A stretch of DNA of 64,000 nucleotides from NCBI GenBank assembly GCA_903870275.1, contig CAIQCK010000107.1:50411-114410 (forward strand), read 5' to 3'. The DNA is from an uncultured bacterium. Lineage in GTDB: Bacteria; Verrucomicrobiota; Verrucomicrobiia; CAIQCK01. Under the pieces are notes generated by a model. That model made no database searches, was not told the origin of the DNA, and saw only the letters and a program-made list of their open reading frames with translations. Shown here in pieces: positions 43,367 through 51,100 of the stretch; within the stretch, counting starts at the first letter, position 1; every line of letters starts with the position of its first letter. The translations under genes and the position numbers were made by a program.

Positions 43367-44433
43367 ATGCGGAAAAGAAGCGCCTCGCCTTTTTCGAGCG
43401 TTACCTGACGCTGTGGGTTTTCCTTTGCATGATCGTCGGCGTTGCGGCCGGCAAACTGCTGCCGGACATGACGGCAGCGTTGAGCCGGCTGGAGTTCGGC
43501 CAGGGTTCGCAAGTCAACGTGCCCATCGGAGTGCTGTTGTGGCTGATGATCTACCCGATGATGCTGAAGGTGGACTTCAGCGCCCTCGGCGGCATCGCAC
43601 GCCGGCCGAAAGGGCTGATGGTGACCTTGTTCGTGAACTGGTTGGTGAAGCCGTTCAGCATGGCGCTGCTGGCGTGGGTCTTCATGCAAAACGTCTTCGC
43701 AGCGTGGATTGATCCCGAAACGGCGCGCAGCTACACCGCCGGCCTCATCATCCTCGCCGCCGCGCCCTGCACGGCCATGGTGTTCGTGTGGAGCTATCTC
43801 ACCGACGGCGACCCCGCCTACACGCTCGTGCAGGTGGCGGTCAACGACCTCATCATGCTCGTGGCGTTCGCGCCCATCGTGATGTTCCTGTGCGGCGTCG
43901 CCAACGTTGTCGTGCCGGCGAAGGTGCTCATCACATCGGTGGTCGTGTTCATCGTCATCCCGCTCGCGGCAGGCTGGCTCACGCGCACGGTGCTGCTGAA
44001 GTCGCACGGCCTCGCGTGGTTTGATGAGAAGTTCCTGCCGAAGTTCCATCCCGTCATGATCGGCGCGCTGCTGTTGACGCTGGTGCTGATCTTCGCGTTT
44101 CAGGCGGAGAATCTGACAACGCGATGGTTTGCCGTGGTGCTGATTGCTGTGCCTATCCTCATTCAAGTCTATTTCAATTCCAGCATCACTTATGGGCTGA
44201 TGCGTTGGTTCAAAGTGCCGCACAACGTGGCGTCGCCGGGTGCGCTCATTGGTGCGAGCAACTTCTTCGAACTGGCCGTGGCCGTAGCCATCACGCTGTT
44301 TGGCCCCAGCTCTGGCGCGGCACTGGCTTGCGTCGTCGGCGTGCTGGTTGAAGTCCCGGTGATGCTTTCGGTCTGCAATGTTTGCAACCGGACACGTCAT
44401 TGGTTCGCAGAGGGCCCAAAGGCAACTGGCTAA
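43363..44433 (+). CDS. acr3: arsenite efflux permease of the ACR3 family
   Basis: 356 residues with ten predicted membrane helices. The ACR3 fingerprint is present: YPMMLKVDFSAL, LVKPFSMALLAWVFM, APCTAMVFVWSYL (with the essential Cys), and NSSITYGLMRW / ALIGASNFFELAVAVAI near the end. It exports arsenite using the proton gradient. ATG overlaps the arsM stop (ATGA), and the stop TAA overlaps the next start (TAATG), so three genes are coupled. Confidence 0.95.
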   Translation: MNAEKKRLAFFERYLTLWVFLCMIVGVAAGKLLPDMTAALSRLEFGQGSQVNVPIGVLLWLMIYPMMLKVDFSALGGIARRPKGLMVTLFVNWLVKPFSMALLAWVFMQNVFAAWIDPETARSYTAGLIILAAAPCTAMVFVWSYLTDGDPAYTLVQVAVNDLIMLVAFAPIVMFLCGVANVVVPAKVLITSVVVFIVIPLAAGWLTRTVLLKSHGLAWFDEKFLPKFHPVMIGALLLTLVLIFAFQAENLTTRWFAVVLIAVPILIQVYFNSSITYGLMRWFKVPHNVASPGALIGASNFFELAVAVAITLFGPSSGAALACVVGVLVEVPVMLSVCNVCNRTRHWFAEGPKATG

Positions 44434-44657
44434 TGGGAAACAGTATCGAATTGGCGTCTCACGTGGTTCAAGTGGCCTTGTTCGGTGTGACGGTTTGCAC
44501 CATTGCCGCCGCAGCATTGACCGTGGCGCCCGGCTTCCGCCCCGACCGCGCAGGCTTTGGACGCCGTTTTCTTTTCTTCTTCTTGCGCTACTGCCTGCCA
44601 GCATGGGGTCTGGTGGAACTGGCGGTTTGGGCGCTCACCGGCCGACCCTATCCGTAA
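44433..44657 (+). CDS. 74-residue membrane protein coupled to acr3
   Basis: The ATG at 44433 shares its A with the acr3 stop (TAATG), a strong sign of translational coupling. Two membrane segments (SHVVQVALFGVTVCTIAAAALTV and FFFLRYCLPAWGLVELAVWAL) flank an Arg-rich loop (GFRPDRAGFGRRF). One Cys lies in each helix. No family recognised. It may be an accessory subunit of the permease, or an unrelated small membrane protein carried in the operon. Confidence 0.7.
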   Translation: MGNSIELASHVVQVALFGVTVCTIAAAALTVAPGFRPDRAGFGRRFLFFFLRYCLPAWGLVELAVWALTGRPYP

Positions 44658-44710
44658 TATGTTGGTGGCACACTCTTGGGATATCGAGAGGGCATGGCCA
44701 AAACAATCAC

Positions 44711-44741
44711 TTGACATATTTAGGCAAATGGCTAAGTATAT
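44711..44741 (+). promoter_or_regulatory. second arsR promoter and operator
   Basis: TTGACA at 44711-44716 and a TAAGTA/GTATAT -10 near 44733-44741. The spacer holds an imperfect palindrome TATTTAG-N8-CTAAGTA, different from the first arsR operator. Transcription would begin only about 6 nt before the ATG at 44752, so a near-leaderless mRNA is likely. Confidence 0.65.
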
Positions 44742-44751
44742 CACGTCGTTT

Positions 44752-45054
44752 ATGGCTCAAACATTACCAGTCAAGTTCAAGGCCCAAGCTGCCGTCCTCA
44801 AGGCGCTGGCTCATCCCACGCGTTTGTTCATTGTGGATGAACTGTCCAAGCGCGAACGGTGTGTGTGCGAGTTGACCGAGATGGTTGGATCGGAAATGTC
44901 CACTGTCTCGAAGCATCTCACGCTGCTGAAACACGCAGGCATCGTGGAGGATGACAAGCGCGGCGTGCAGGTGTTCTACCGGCTCAAGAGGCCGTGCGTG
45001 ATGAACTTTTTCAAGTGCGTGACCGCCGTGCGGAAAGACGCTATAGAGGAGTAA
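44752..45054 (+). CDS. second ArsR-family repressor
   Basis: 100 residues. AAVLKALAHPTRLFIVDELSK, then ERCVCELTEMVG with a CVC motif, SEMSTVSKHLTLLKHAGIV (recognition helix), and KRGVQVFYRLKRPCVMNFFKC, which adds two further cysteines at the C-terminus. The start at 44752 is chosen because the ATG at 44728 would lie within the promoter. It differs from the first ArsR (other helix sequence and extra C-terminal Cys), so it may sense a different signal. It sits upstream of the thiol-redox unit, whose genes it probably controls. Confidence 0.9.
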   Translation: MAQTLPVKFKAQAAVLKALAHPTRLFIVDELSKRERCVCELTEMVGSEMSTVSKHLTLLKHAGIVEDDKRGVQVFYRLKRPCVMNFFKCVTAVRKDAIEE

Positions 45055-45077
45055 GCGTAGCAACTGCAGCGATTTTT

Positions 45078-45113
45078 TATTTGCCGAATACTTGGCGAGT
45101 TGGCTAAATAGCC
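45078..45113 (+). promoter_or_regulatory. possible second operator before the thiol-redox genes
   Basis: The stretch between arsR2 and the mini-thioredoxin gene has a TATTTGCC half-site at about 45078, and GGCTAAATAGCC, a 5-bp inverted repeat with a 2-bp centre, at 45102-45113. TATTTAG/CTAAATA resembles the arsR2 operator at 44718. No clear -10 is visible, so this may be an operator within the operon. Confidence 0.4.
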
Positions 45114-45218
45114 ACGTTATCCTTCGGCGCGAAGGAAAGGAAACGAAAACACCGTGAGCCGTTGCGCAGTCGGAAACAAAAGTGAATGGATGCTTTTTCA
45201 ACAACTAGGAGAAATATC

Positions 45219-45449
45219 ATGCAACTACTCGTTCTAGGTCCAGGCTGTGCGAGATGCCAGAAGCTCTACGAAACCACCGAGCAGGCCGCCAAGGAGCTTG
45301 GCTTGCCATACGAACTCAACAAGGTCACCGACCTGAAACAGATCATGGCCTTGCGCATCATGATGACGCCGGCGCTGGTGGTCAACGGCACCGTCAAGGT
45401 CGCCGGCCGCGTGCCGTCAGTAGAGGAGATCAAAAAGCTGCTCGTCTGA
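45219..45449 (+). CDS. mini-thioredoxin (redox-active disulfide protein family)
   Basis: 76 residues from the ATG at 45219, with AGGAGAAAT just upstream. A one-domain thioredoxin fold with MQLLVLGPGCARCQKLYETT (CxxC, about residues 10-13), the middle ELNKVTDLKQIMALRIMMTPALVVNG with the cis-Pro, and VKVAGRVPSVEEIKKLL. This is the small thioredoxin-like redox-active disulfide family (TIGR00412 type), often found beside arsenic or permease genes. It could reduce ArsC or other operon proteins. Confidence 0.88.
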   Translation: MQLLVLGPGCARCQKLYETTEQAAKELGLPYELNKVTDLKQIMALRIMMTPALVVNGTVKVAGRVPSVEEIKKLLV

Positions 45450-45493
45450 ACCGTCGGCCCGTTCCGGCCGGTTGACAGATGCAGGAAGTTGTC

Positions 45494-46906
45494 ATGTCTA
45501 GTCCGAACGAACATGCAGAGGTCGCAGTCCTGGGCGGAGGTCCCGCCGGCTACGTCGCGGCCATTTGCGCGGCACAGCGCGGGGCACGCGTCGTGCTCGT
45601 CGAGAAGGACCGCCTCGGCGGGACGTGCCTGAACGTCGGATGCATCCCGACCAAGACGCTGACGACGGCAACCGAGCTGCTGCTCCGCGCAAAACGGGGG
45701 AGCGAATTCGGTCTGTCGATTCCGCAAGCAGCGGCGGACCTGCCCGCCATGATGGCTTATAAGCAGGCCACTGTGAACAGACTCGTCAATGGCGTTGCTC
45801 AGTTGCTGAAAGCGCGCCGCGTCACGCTGGTTCGCGGCGAGGCAAGGCTCATCAAGCCGGACACGCTATCCGTTGAGGACGATCAAGGCAAACGTCAGGA
45901 GATTTCTGCAGGCCGTATTATCCTCGCGCCGGGTTCGGTCGCGGCAGCGCCGCAGATCGAGGGGATTGGTTTGCCGGGTGTGATGACCAGCACCGGGGCG
46001 CTGGAAATCGAGACAGTGCCGCGCCGCCTGACGATAATCGGCGGCGGCGTCATCGGACTGGAGTTCGCGTGCATTTACGAGGCGCTGGGCAGCAAGGTGA
46101 CAGTCCTGGAGATGACTCCGTCAATTCTTCCCGGTGCCGCAGATGAACCGATTGCGAAACGGTTGCAGATCCTCCTGCGCCGACGAGGCATGGAGATTCG
46201 GACGGGCGCAGTCGTGCGGCGAATCGAGAAGGCTGGCGATACACTGCACGTTTTCGTTGACGGCGCTGATGGCGAGACGGCGGTGGAATGCGAGAGAGTG
46301 CTGGTGGCGACGGGCCGCTGGCCAAACACCGAGCGGATGGGTTTTGCTGAACTCGGCTTGCGCATGAACGGTCGCGCCATTGCCGTGGATGAGCGGCTGG
46401 CGACGAATCTGCCGAACGTCTGGGCCGTTGGCGACGCGATTGGGGGCTGGATGCTGGCGCACAAGGCGATGGTGGATGGCCGCGTGGCGGCGGAGAACTC
46501 GACCAACGGCCAGCGGCAAGCCGACTATCGCTCCGTTCCTAATGTGATTTTTACCCGGCCGGAAGTCGCCGGCGTGGGGCTGACCGAAGCGCAGGCCCGC
46601 GCGGCAGGCACAGAGGTGAAGGTCGCACAGTTCCCGTTTTCGTCGAACCCGCGAGCGCGCATTCTTGGCGAATCCGACGGCCTGGTGCGGCTCATTTGCG
46701 AGGCGGGCAGCGGGCGCATACTCGGCGTGCATCTGCTGGGGCCGCACGTTACTGACCTGATTGCCGAAGGAGCGCTCGCCGTGCAGATGGGAGCGACGGC
46801 CGACGACCTGGCATGGACGACGCACGCCCATCCAACGCTGCCGGAAGCGATGTTGGAGGCCGCACTCGATTTCCGTGACGCAGCAATTCACTTTCGCTCT
46901 CAGTAA
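45494..46906 (+). CDS. lpdA: dihydrolipoyl dehydrogenase-like flavoenzyme
   Basis: About 470 residues from the ATG at 45494 (AGGAAG upstream; an ATG at 45479 is also in frame). FAD site VAVLGGGPAGYVAAICAA, active disulfide GGTCLNVGCIPTKT (CxxxxC), NAD site LTIIGGGVIGLEFACIYEALG, second FAD motif VWAVGDAIGGWMLAHKA and the C-terminal His-Glu pair THAHPTLPEA. These are the family marks of lipoamide dehydrogenase. It reoxidises or reduces a lipoyl dithiol using NAD(H). The next gene encodes a GcvH-like lipoyl protein, its natural partner. No 2-oxoacid dehydrogenase or glycine-cleavage gene is nearby, so a separate dithiol system is likely. Confidence 0.9.
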   Translation: MSSPNEHAEVAVLGGGPAGYVAAICAAQRGARVVLVEKDRLGGTCLNVGCIPTKTLTTATELLLRAKRGSEFGLSIPQAAADLPAMMAYKQATVNRLVNGVAQLLKARRVTLVRGEARLIKPDTLSVEDDQGKRQEISAGRIILAPGSVAAAPQIEGIGLPGVMTSTGALEIETVPRRLTIIGGGVIGLEFACIYEALGSKVTVLEMTPSILPGAADEPIAKRLQILLRRRGMEIRTGAVVRRIEKAGDTLHVFVDGADGETAVECERVLVATGRWPNTERMGFAELGLRMNGRAIAVDERLATNLPNVWAVGDAIGGWMLAHKAMVDGRVAAENSTNGQRQADYRSVPNVIFTRPEVAGVGLTEAQARAAGTEVKVAQFPFSSNPRARILGESDGLVRLICEAGSGRILGVHLLGPHVTDLIAEGALAVQMGATADDLAWTTHAHPTLPEAMLEAALDFRDAAIHFRSQ

Positions 46907-46920
46907 ACAAAGGAAATGCC

Positions 46921-47373
46921 ATGCCCAAATACCTTGAAACCACCGTGGATAAGTTCACATTCCGAGTGGCCACGGACCGCCTCTATACGTCGCAAGGGCT
47001 ATGGGTGTTAGGCCAGACGAACAATCGCGTCCACGTCGGCCTCACCGACTACTTGCAGCAGCACAGCGGTGACGTGGCCTTCGCTTCTGTAAAACCGGCG
47101 GGCTTCAAGCTCGCGACGGGAGATCAGTTGGCCGAGATCGAAACGATCAAAGCGCTCGTGGAGATTCTGTCGCCCGTCAGTGGGATGGTGGTGGAGGTGA
47201 ACCCAGCTCTCGATTTGACCCCGGAAGTCATCAATCAGGACTGCTACGACAAGGGCTGGCTGGTGGTGATCGAAACGGCGAATTGGGAAACCGACCAGAC
47301 GAAGTTGTTGGAGGCATCCAGCTACTTCGAGGTCATGCAGTCTCAACTGCAAGAGGAACTCAAGAAGCGATGA
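46921..47373 (+). CDS. gcvH: GcvH-like lipoyl-carrier protein
   Basis: 150 residues. H-protein fold: FRVATDRLYTSQGLWVLGQ, VHVGLTDYLQQHSGDVAFAS, the lipoyl-lysine region LAEIETIKALVEILSPVSG (Lys as in ESVKA of H proteins) and VVEVNPALDLTPEVINQD, YDKGWLVVIE. It is longer than typical H proteins by about 20 C-terminal residues. Its partner lipoamide dehydrogenase lies 14 bp upstream. No gcvP or gcvT is present, so it probably carries a dithiol for another reaction, for example in arsenic binding or transfer. Its stop overlaps the next ATG (ATGA). Confidence 0.87.
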   Translation: MPKYLETTVDKFTFRVATDRLYTSQGLWVLGQTNNRVHVGLTDYLQQHSGDVAFASVKPAGFKLATGDQLAEIETIKALVEILSPVSGMVVEVNPALDLTPEVINQDCYDKGWLVVIETANWETDQTKLLEASSYFEVMQSQLQEELKKR

Positions 47374-47804
47374 GCAACGACAAGCATCTCGTCGTCGTCG
47401 TGCCGTGCAGCGGCATCGGCAAACCGTTCGGCACGGTGGCCCGCGAGGCTGCCTACGAACTCTGCGAGAACCTGCGGACCGGCGACACCCAACTTGTCGC
47501 GCTGGCCAAGCTGGTGCTGGGCGACAGCGCTGCCCGCGAAATCGTTGCCCAAAACCCGGTCGTGACGATTGACGGCTGCAAGCACATGTGCGCCGCCAAA
47601 ATGGTCCGCGAAAGCGGCGGCACCGTCGCACGCGAGGTGGCGGTGCTGGATGCGTTTCGCCAGCACAAGGAACTGAAACCCGAAGGCATTGCCGAGTTGA
47701 ACGAGGCCGGTCAAAAACTCGCACGCTTAATGGCCGAGGAAATTGCGGGAACCCTTGCCGAAACCGCTAAGTCGGGGATGGCGAGAGGAGGAAGCCATGA
47801 CTGA
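47370..47804 (+). CDS. DGC-type putative zinc-binding protein (1 of 3)
   Basis: 144 residues. LVVVVPCSGIGKPFGTVAREAAYEL (PCSG motif with a Cys), then VTIDGCKHMCAAKMV (DGCxxxC, the DGC motif), and a helical C-terminus. The family has a putative metal site made of these cysteines. It starts inside the GcvH-like stop (ATGA) and its own end overlaps the next gene by 8 bp, so translation is coupled. Function of the family is not established; position here ties it to the lipoyl unit. Confidence 0.83.
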   Translation: MSNDKHLVVVVPCSGIGKPFGTVAREAAYELCENLRTGDTQLVALAKLVLGDSAAREIVAQNPVVTIDGCKHMCAAKMVRESGGTVAREVAVLDAFRQHKELKPEGIAELNEAGQKLARLMAEEIAGTLAETAKSGMARGGSHD

Positions 47805-48513
47805 ATTGCCAGAGCGCAAAGTTGGCATCGTCGCTTGTTGCGGCGAGGAACTGGCCGAGGGTACCGTCTCGCGCTTGGCCGCTCTAAAGGTGCTCAACGA
47901 ACTGCGACCGCACGACACCGTCACCATTTGCCTGCCACTTTTCCTTGCGGGCAACGCTGGGGACCGCGCCTTCGCCCGGCTGCATCCGACAATTACGGTG
48001 GACGGCTGCGACCTGCGTTGTGCGGCCCGTGCCACAGAGAAGTATTCCAGCAAACCGGCAGCAAGCATTGTTGTGAACGACCTTGTCGCCGAATGTGTGC
48101 TGCCCAAGCCCGAAGGCAGGCGGCGGCTGAACGAAGCCGGCAAGCAAGCGGTGGTAGCCACCGCTGAGCGCATGGCCATGCTGGTGGACCAGGTGCTCGG
48201 CAAGGAAGGCCGCACCCCAACCGCTGGAGAGGCTGCGGACGCGCCGCTGCGGAAAACAGGTGAAGCCACCTGCGCGTGCGGGTCGGGCGTTCCCATCCAG
48301 AAAGTAGTCATCGGCGGCCAGACGGTGGAACTGCTGGCGCTGCCGCTCATCTTCCGACAGTTCCGCGACGCTGGCCACAGTTCGGACGAGGCCGCCACTC
48401 GTGAGCTGTTCGAAACCGTGAAAATTTACAATGACGTGCCTGTGCAATCGGAAGCGGCCTACCGTGAGGCGATCCTGCGCGAATATGCCGCATTTTTGCA
48501 AACAGGAGCTTAA
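47797..48513 (+). CDS. DGC-type putative zinc-binding protein with C-terminal extension (2 of 3)
   Basis: 238 residues. The N-terminal half repeats the DGC family: KVGIVACCGEELAEGTVSRLAAL (CC in place of PCSG), ITVDGCDLRCAARATE (DGCxxxC), and a helical part. The C-terminal half (from about residue 145) has CACGSGVPIQKVVIGGQTVE, a further Cys pair, then a helical segment not seen in the neighbours. GGAGGAAG lies upstream of the ATG. The extension may hold a second domain of unknown role. Confidence 0.82.
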   Translation: MTELPERKVGIVACCGEELAEGTVSRLAALKVLNELRPHDTVTICLPLFLAGNAGDRAFARLHPTITVDGCDLRCAARATEKYSSKPAASIVVNDLVAECVLPKPEGRRRLNEAGKQAVVATAERMAMLVDQVLGKEGRTPTAGEAADAPLRKTGEATCACGSGVPIQKVVIGGQTVELLALPLIFRQFRDAGHSSDEAATRELFETVKIYNDVPVQSEAAYREAILREYAAFLQTGA

Positions 48514-48516
48514 CCG

Positions 48517-48969
48517 ATGAGCCAAACCGCAACCTATCACACAACCGTGCGTTGGACTGGAGAGCATTGGGGTCACCTCGTCATGGGCAATGGACCGGAG
48601 ATGAAGTTCTCGGCCCCGCCGGATGCGCATGGGCACGCTGGCGTATTCACGCCGGAGGACGCCTTCGTAGCAGCGGCCAACACCTGCGTGATGATGATGT
48701 TCATCTGGGCGACGGAGCGCTTCAAACTCAAGCTCCTTTCCTACGAATGCTGCACCGAAGGCACCAAGCTGATCGAGATAGACCGCACGGAAATTTTCAC
48801 CCGGCTACATTTCCGTCCGGTAATCCGCATCGCGGCGGCAGGCGAACCACGAACGATAATTGAAGCCCGGACCCGCCGCGCTCTCCAAGCTGCGCAGAAA
48901 TACAGCTTGGTCGCCAATTCGGTGAAGTCGGAAATCGTGATCGAGCCGGAAATCATCATCGAGGACTGA
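48517..48969 (+). CDS. OsmC-family protein
   Basis: 150 residues with the OsmC pattern: MSQTATYHTTVRWTGEHWG, FSAPPDAHGHAGVFTPEDAFVAAANTCVMMMFIWATE, where the Cys of NTCVMM is one of the two usual reactive cysteines, and LLSYECCTEGTKL with the second. The family reduces organic hydroperoxides or acts on thiols using lipoyl or other dithiols as electron donors. Known OsmC and Ohr members can be reduced by lipoylated proteins with lipoamide dehydrogenase, so its place beside E3 and GcvH-like genes is meaningful. It starts 3 bp after the previous stop. Confidence 0.86.
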   Translation: MSQTATYHTTVRWTGEHWGHLVMGNGPEMKFSAPPDAHGHAGVFTPEDAFVAAANTCVMMMFIWATERFKLKLLSYECCTEGTKLIEIDRTEIFTRLHFRPVIRIAAAGEPRTIIEARTRRALQAAQKYSLVANSVKSEIVIEPEIIIED

Positions 48970-49088
48970 ACGCGTTGAGTGCATCACCCACATCTTCCTC
49001 GAAGGCTGGACGCGGGCGTAAAAGCTGCTCGCCTAGTCCTCGTGGCGCACGGGTTGACAATGACAGGACCATGAAACGAAAGGAAATC

Positions 49089-49565
49089 ATGAAATCGAAA
49101 GTGAATCGCAGACAATTTATCGGCGCGGCCGGCGCTTTGGCCGTCACTGTGACAAAGGGCGCGGAACAACCGCCGAAAGACACAAGAGCCAGTGCCGCGC
49201 CTGTGTGCGCCTGCGGAGCAGCCCCGAAGTTGATCTTCCCCTGTTCTGGCTCGGCGGACGTGGGTGCCATCGCCGACCAGACCGCCCGCAAGCTCATGAC
49301 CGAGGGCGTGGGCCGGATGTTCTGTCTGGCCGGCATCGGCGGACGCGTGCCCGGCATTGTGGAAACAACCAAGTGCGCGTCGAAGGTGCTCGTGATAGAC
49401 GGCTGTCCGTTGGAGTGCGCCCGCAAGACGCTCGAAGTCGCCGGCTTCTCCGGTTTCGCTCACCTGAAGCTCCACGATCTAGGTATGGAAAAGGGCAAGA
49501 CGCCGCCCACAACCGAAGCCATCGCCAAAGCCGCCGACGCCGGGCGTCCGATGCTCAAAAGCTGA
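49089..49565 (+). CDS. DGC-type putative zinc-binding protein, Tat-exported (3 of 3)
   Basis: About 158 residues from the ATG at 49089, with AAAGGA upstream. The N-terminus is a Tat-like signal (NRRQFIGAAGALAVTVTKG). The mature part has CACGAAPKLIFPCSGSADVG (CxC and PCSG), KCASKVLVIDGCPLECARKTL (the DGC motif) and a C-terminal Lys-rich end. It resembles the first two DGC proteins but is directed outside the cytoplasm, which matches the membrane-anchored thioredoxin and CcdA-like genes that follow. Function of the family is unknown. Confidence 0.8.
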   Translation: MKSKVNRRQFIGAAGALAVTVTKGAEQPPKDTRASAAPVCACGAAPKLIFPCSGSADVGAIADQTARKLMTEGVGRMFCLAGIGGRVPGIVETTKCASKVLVIDGCPLECARKTLEVAGFSGFAHLKLHDLGMEKGKTPPTTEAIAKAADAGRPMLKS

Positions 49566-49607
49566 CCTCGCCTGATTCGTCTCCGAATAAAACAACCAGC
49601 TCTACCC

Positions 49608-50030
49608 GTGAAAACTCCACTCAAGATCATCATTGTTGTGGCTCTGATTGCGCTCGTGGCAGGAGCCGTCGTCATCAAACAGGGCCGGCGTTCCGCGCAG
49701 TCCGGCAGCGCCGGCCAGCCGGCAGCCCAAGCTGCCGCGAAGTTGCCCAAGCTTCTCGACCTCGGCGCCGACAAGTGCATCCCCTGCAAAATGATGGCGC
49801 CCATTCTGGAGGAGATGAAAAAGGAATACGCCGGCAGGCTGGACGTGGAGTTCATTGACGTGTGGAAGAATCCCGATGCTGCGCAAAAACAGGCCGTCGA
49901 GATCATTCCAACGCAGATCTTCTTTGACGCGAGCGGCAAGGAACTGTTCCGCCACACGGGATTCTTTGCAAAGGATGACATCCTTGCGAAATGGAAAGAA
50001 CTGGGCGTTGACTTGGCGGCCAAACCATAG
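49608..50030 (+). CDS. membrane-anchored thioredoxin
   Basis: 140 residues with a GTG start. One N-terminal membrane segment (LKIIIVVALIALVAGAVVI), an Ala/Gly linker, then a thioredoxin domain: LDLGADKCIPCKMMAPILEEM (CxxC in CIPC), VEFIDVWKNPDAAQKQ, and IIPTQIFFDASGKELFRHTG with the cis-Pro. The orientation puts the active site in the periplasm. Its stop is directly followed by the ATG of the CcdA-like gene, so the two form an electron-transfer pair. Confidence 0.88.
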   Translation: MKTPLKIIIVVALIALVAGAVVIKQGRRSAQSGSAGQPAAQAAAKLPKLLDLGADKCIPCKMMAPILEEMKKEYAGRLDVEFIDVWKNPDAAQKQAVEIIPTQIFFDASGKELFRHTGFFAKDDILAKWKELGVDLAAKP

Positions 50031-50729
50031 ATGGAACAGCTTTTCACAACGCTGACGCATGCCGTCGAAGGCTCGCCTGCCGTGGCCTTGGGCGCGGCGC
50101 TGTTGTGGGGCGTGCTCAGCATCCTGCTCAGCCCCTGCCACCTGTCGAGCATCCCGCTCATTGTCGGCTTCATCAGCGGCCAGGGAAAACTCTCCACCGC
50201 CCGCGCCTGCGGCATCGCCACCCTCTTCGCCACCGGCATCCTTGTCACCATCGCCGCCATCGGCGTCGCCACCGCCGCCGCCGGACGCATGATGGGCGAC
50301 GTGGGACCGTGGGCAAACTATCTCGTCGCCGGGCTGCTGGCGGTGGTGGGATTGCACCTGCTCGGCATCATTCCCATGCCATGGAGCGGACCGGGCCAGG
50401 TCGGCATGAAACGCAAGGGCCTGCTGGCGGCGTTCATTCTCGGCCTGGTATTTGGCATCGCGCTCGGTCCCTGCACGTTCGCCTACATGGCCCCCATGCT
50501 GGCCGTGACCTTCAAGCTGGCGGGCACGCGGATGGTTTACGGCGCGCTGCTGCTGCTGGCCTACGGGGTGGGCCATTGCGCCGTGATTGTCGTCGCCGGA
50601 ACCTCCACCGAGCTGGTGCAGCGATACCTCCATTGGAACGAACAGTCCAAAGGCACCGCCATTGTGAAGGGCATCTGCGGCGTGCTGCTGTTGCTCGGCG
50701 GCGTCTGGCTCATTTATTCCGCGCCGTGA
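50031..50729 (+). CDS. CcdA/DsbD-type membrane electron conduit
   Basis: 232 residues with six or more membrane segments. The two transmembrane cysteines of the CcdA family are visible: LLSPCHLSSIPLIVGFISG and IALGPCTFAYMAPMLAV. It takes electrons from cytoplasmic thioredoxin and passes them to a periplasmic thioredoxin, here the preceding gene's product. The ATG begins immediately after that gene's stop. This is a second such module beside the DsbD-like protein at 32379, here in an arsenic setting. It ends the rightward run. Confidence 0.88.
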   Translation: MEQLFTTLTHAVEGSPAVALGAALLWGVLSILLSPCHLSSIPLIVGFISGQGKLSTARACGIATLFATGILVTIAAIGVATAAAGRMMGDVGPWANYLVAGLLAVVGLHLLGIIPMPWSGPGQVGMKRKGLLAAFILGLVFGIALGPCTFAYMAPMLAVTFKLAGTRMVYGALLLLAYGVGHCAVIVVAGTSTELVQRYLHWNEQSKGTAIVKGICGVLLLLGGVWLIYSAP

Positions 50730-50759
50730 TTTCGCGGAGTGGCGAACACGGACGGGTGC

Positions 50760-50993
50760 TCAGTGGCAACAACGGCATCCGCCGCCATGCGAGGGCCGGC
50801 GCGGCGCGGGGGACGCACCGCTGCGGCTGCCAACGCCGATCAGGCCCAAGCCGCCCACGAGGACGCGCCGGATCGGCTCGCCGGTTTCCGGGTGCTTCGT
50901 CAGCGCCGCATCCTTCATACTCTGGCGGATTTCGTAGCGGCGCACTTCGTCGCCGGCTTTGGCCGGGATGGTTTCGTAAACGTAAGTCGCCAT
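50760..50993 (-). CDS. FmdB-family regulatory zinc-ribbon-like protein
   Basis: 77 residues from the ATG at 50993. MATYVYETIPAKAGDEVRRYEIRQSM and a central region (LTKHPETGEPIRRVL) have the FmdB spacing, but the Cys pairs of the classical zinc ribbon are missing from the N-terminal half; only the last residues (GGCRCCH) contain cysteines. Convergent with the CcdA-like gene, 30 bp between the two stops. Confidence 0.7.
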   Translation of the reverse strand: MATYVYETIPAKAGDEVRRYEIRQSMKDAALTKHPETGEPIRRVLVGGLGLIGVGSRSGASPAPRRPSHGGGCRCCH

Positions 50994-51100
50994 GGCAATT
51001 CTCGTTCTTTGTTTCCACCCCACCTTGCCCCAAAACCGCGCCGCACACAAGCGGGCTTCTACCGCAACTCGCGCGATAAACTGGATGGCCAGGCCCTGCG

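Noticed and set aside
45494..47373. A glycine cleavage operon
   Set aside because: Only the H-like carrier and E3 are present; there is no T or P protein, and the neighbours are arsenic and thiol-redox genes.
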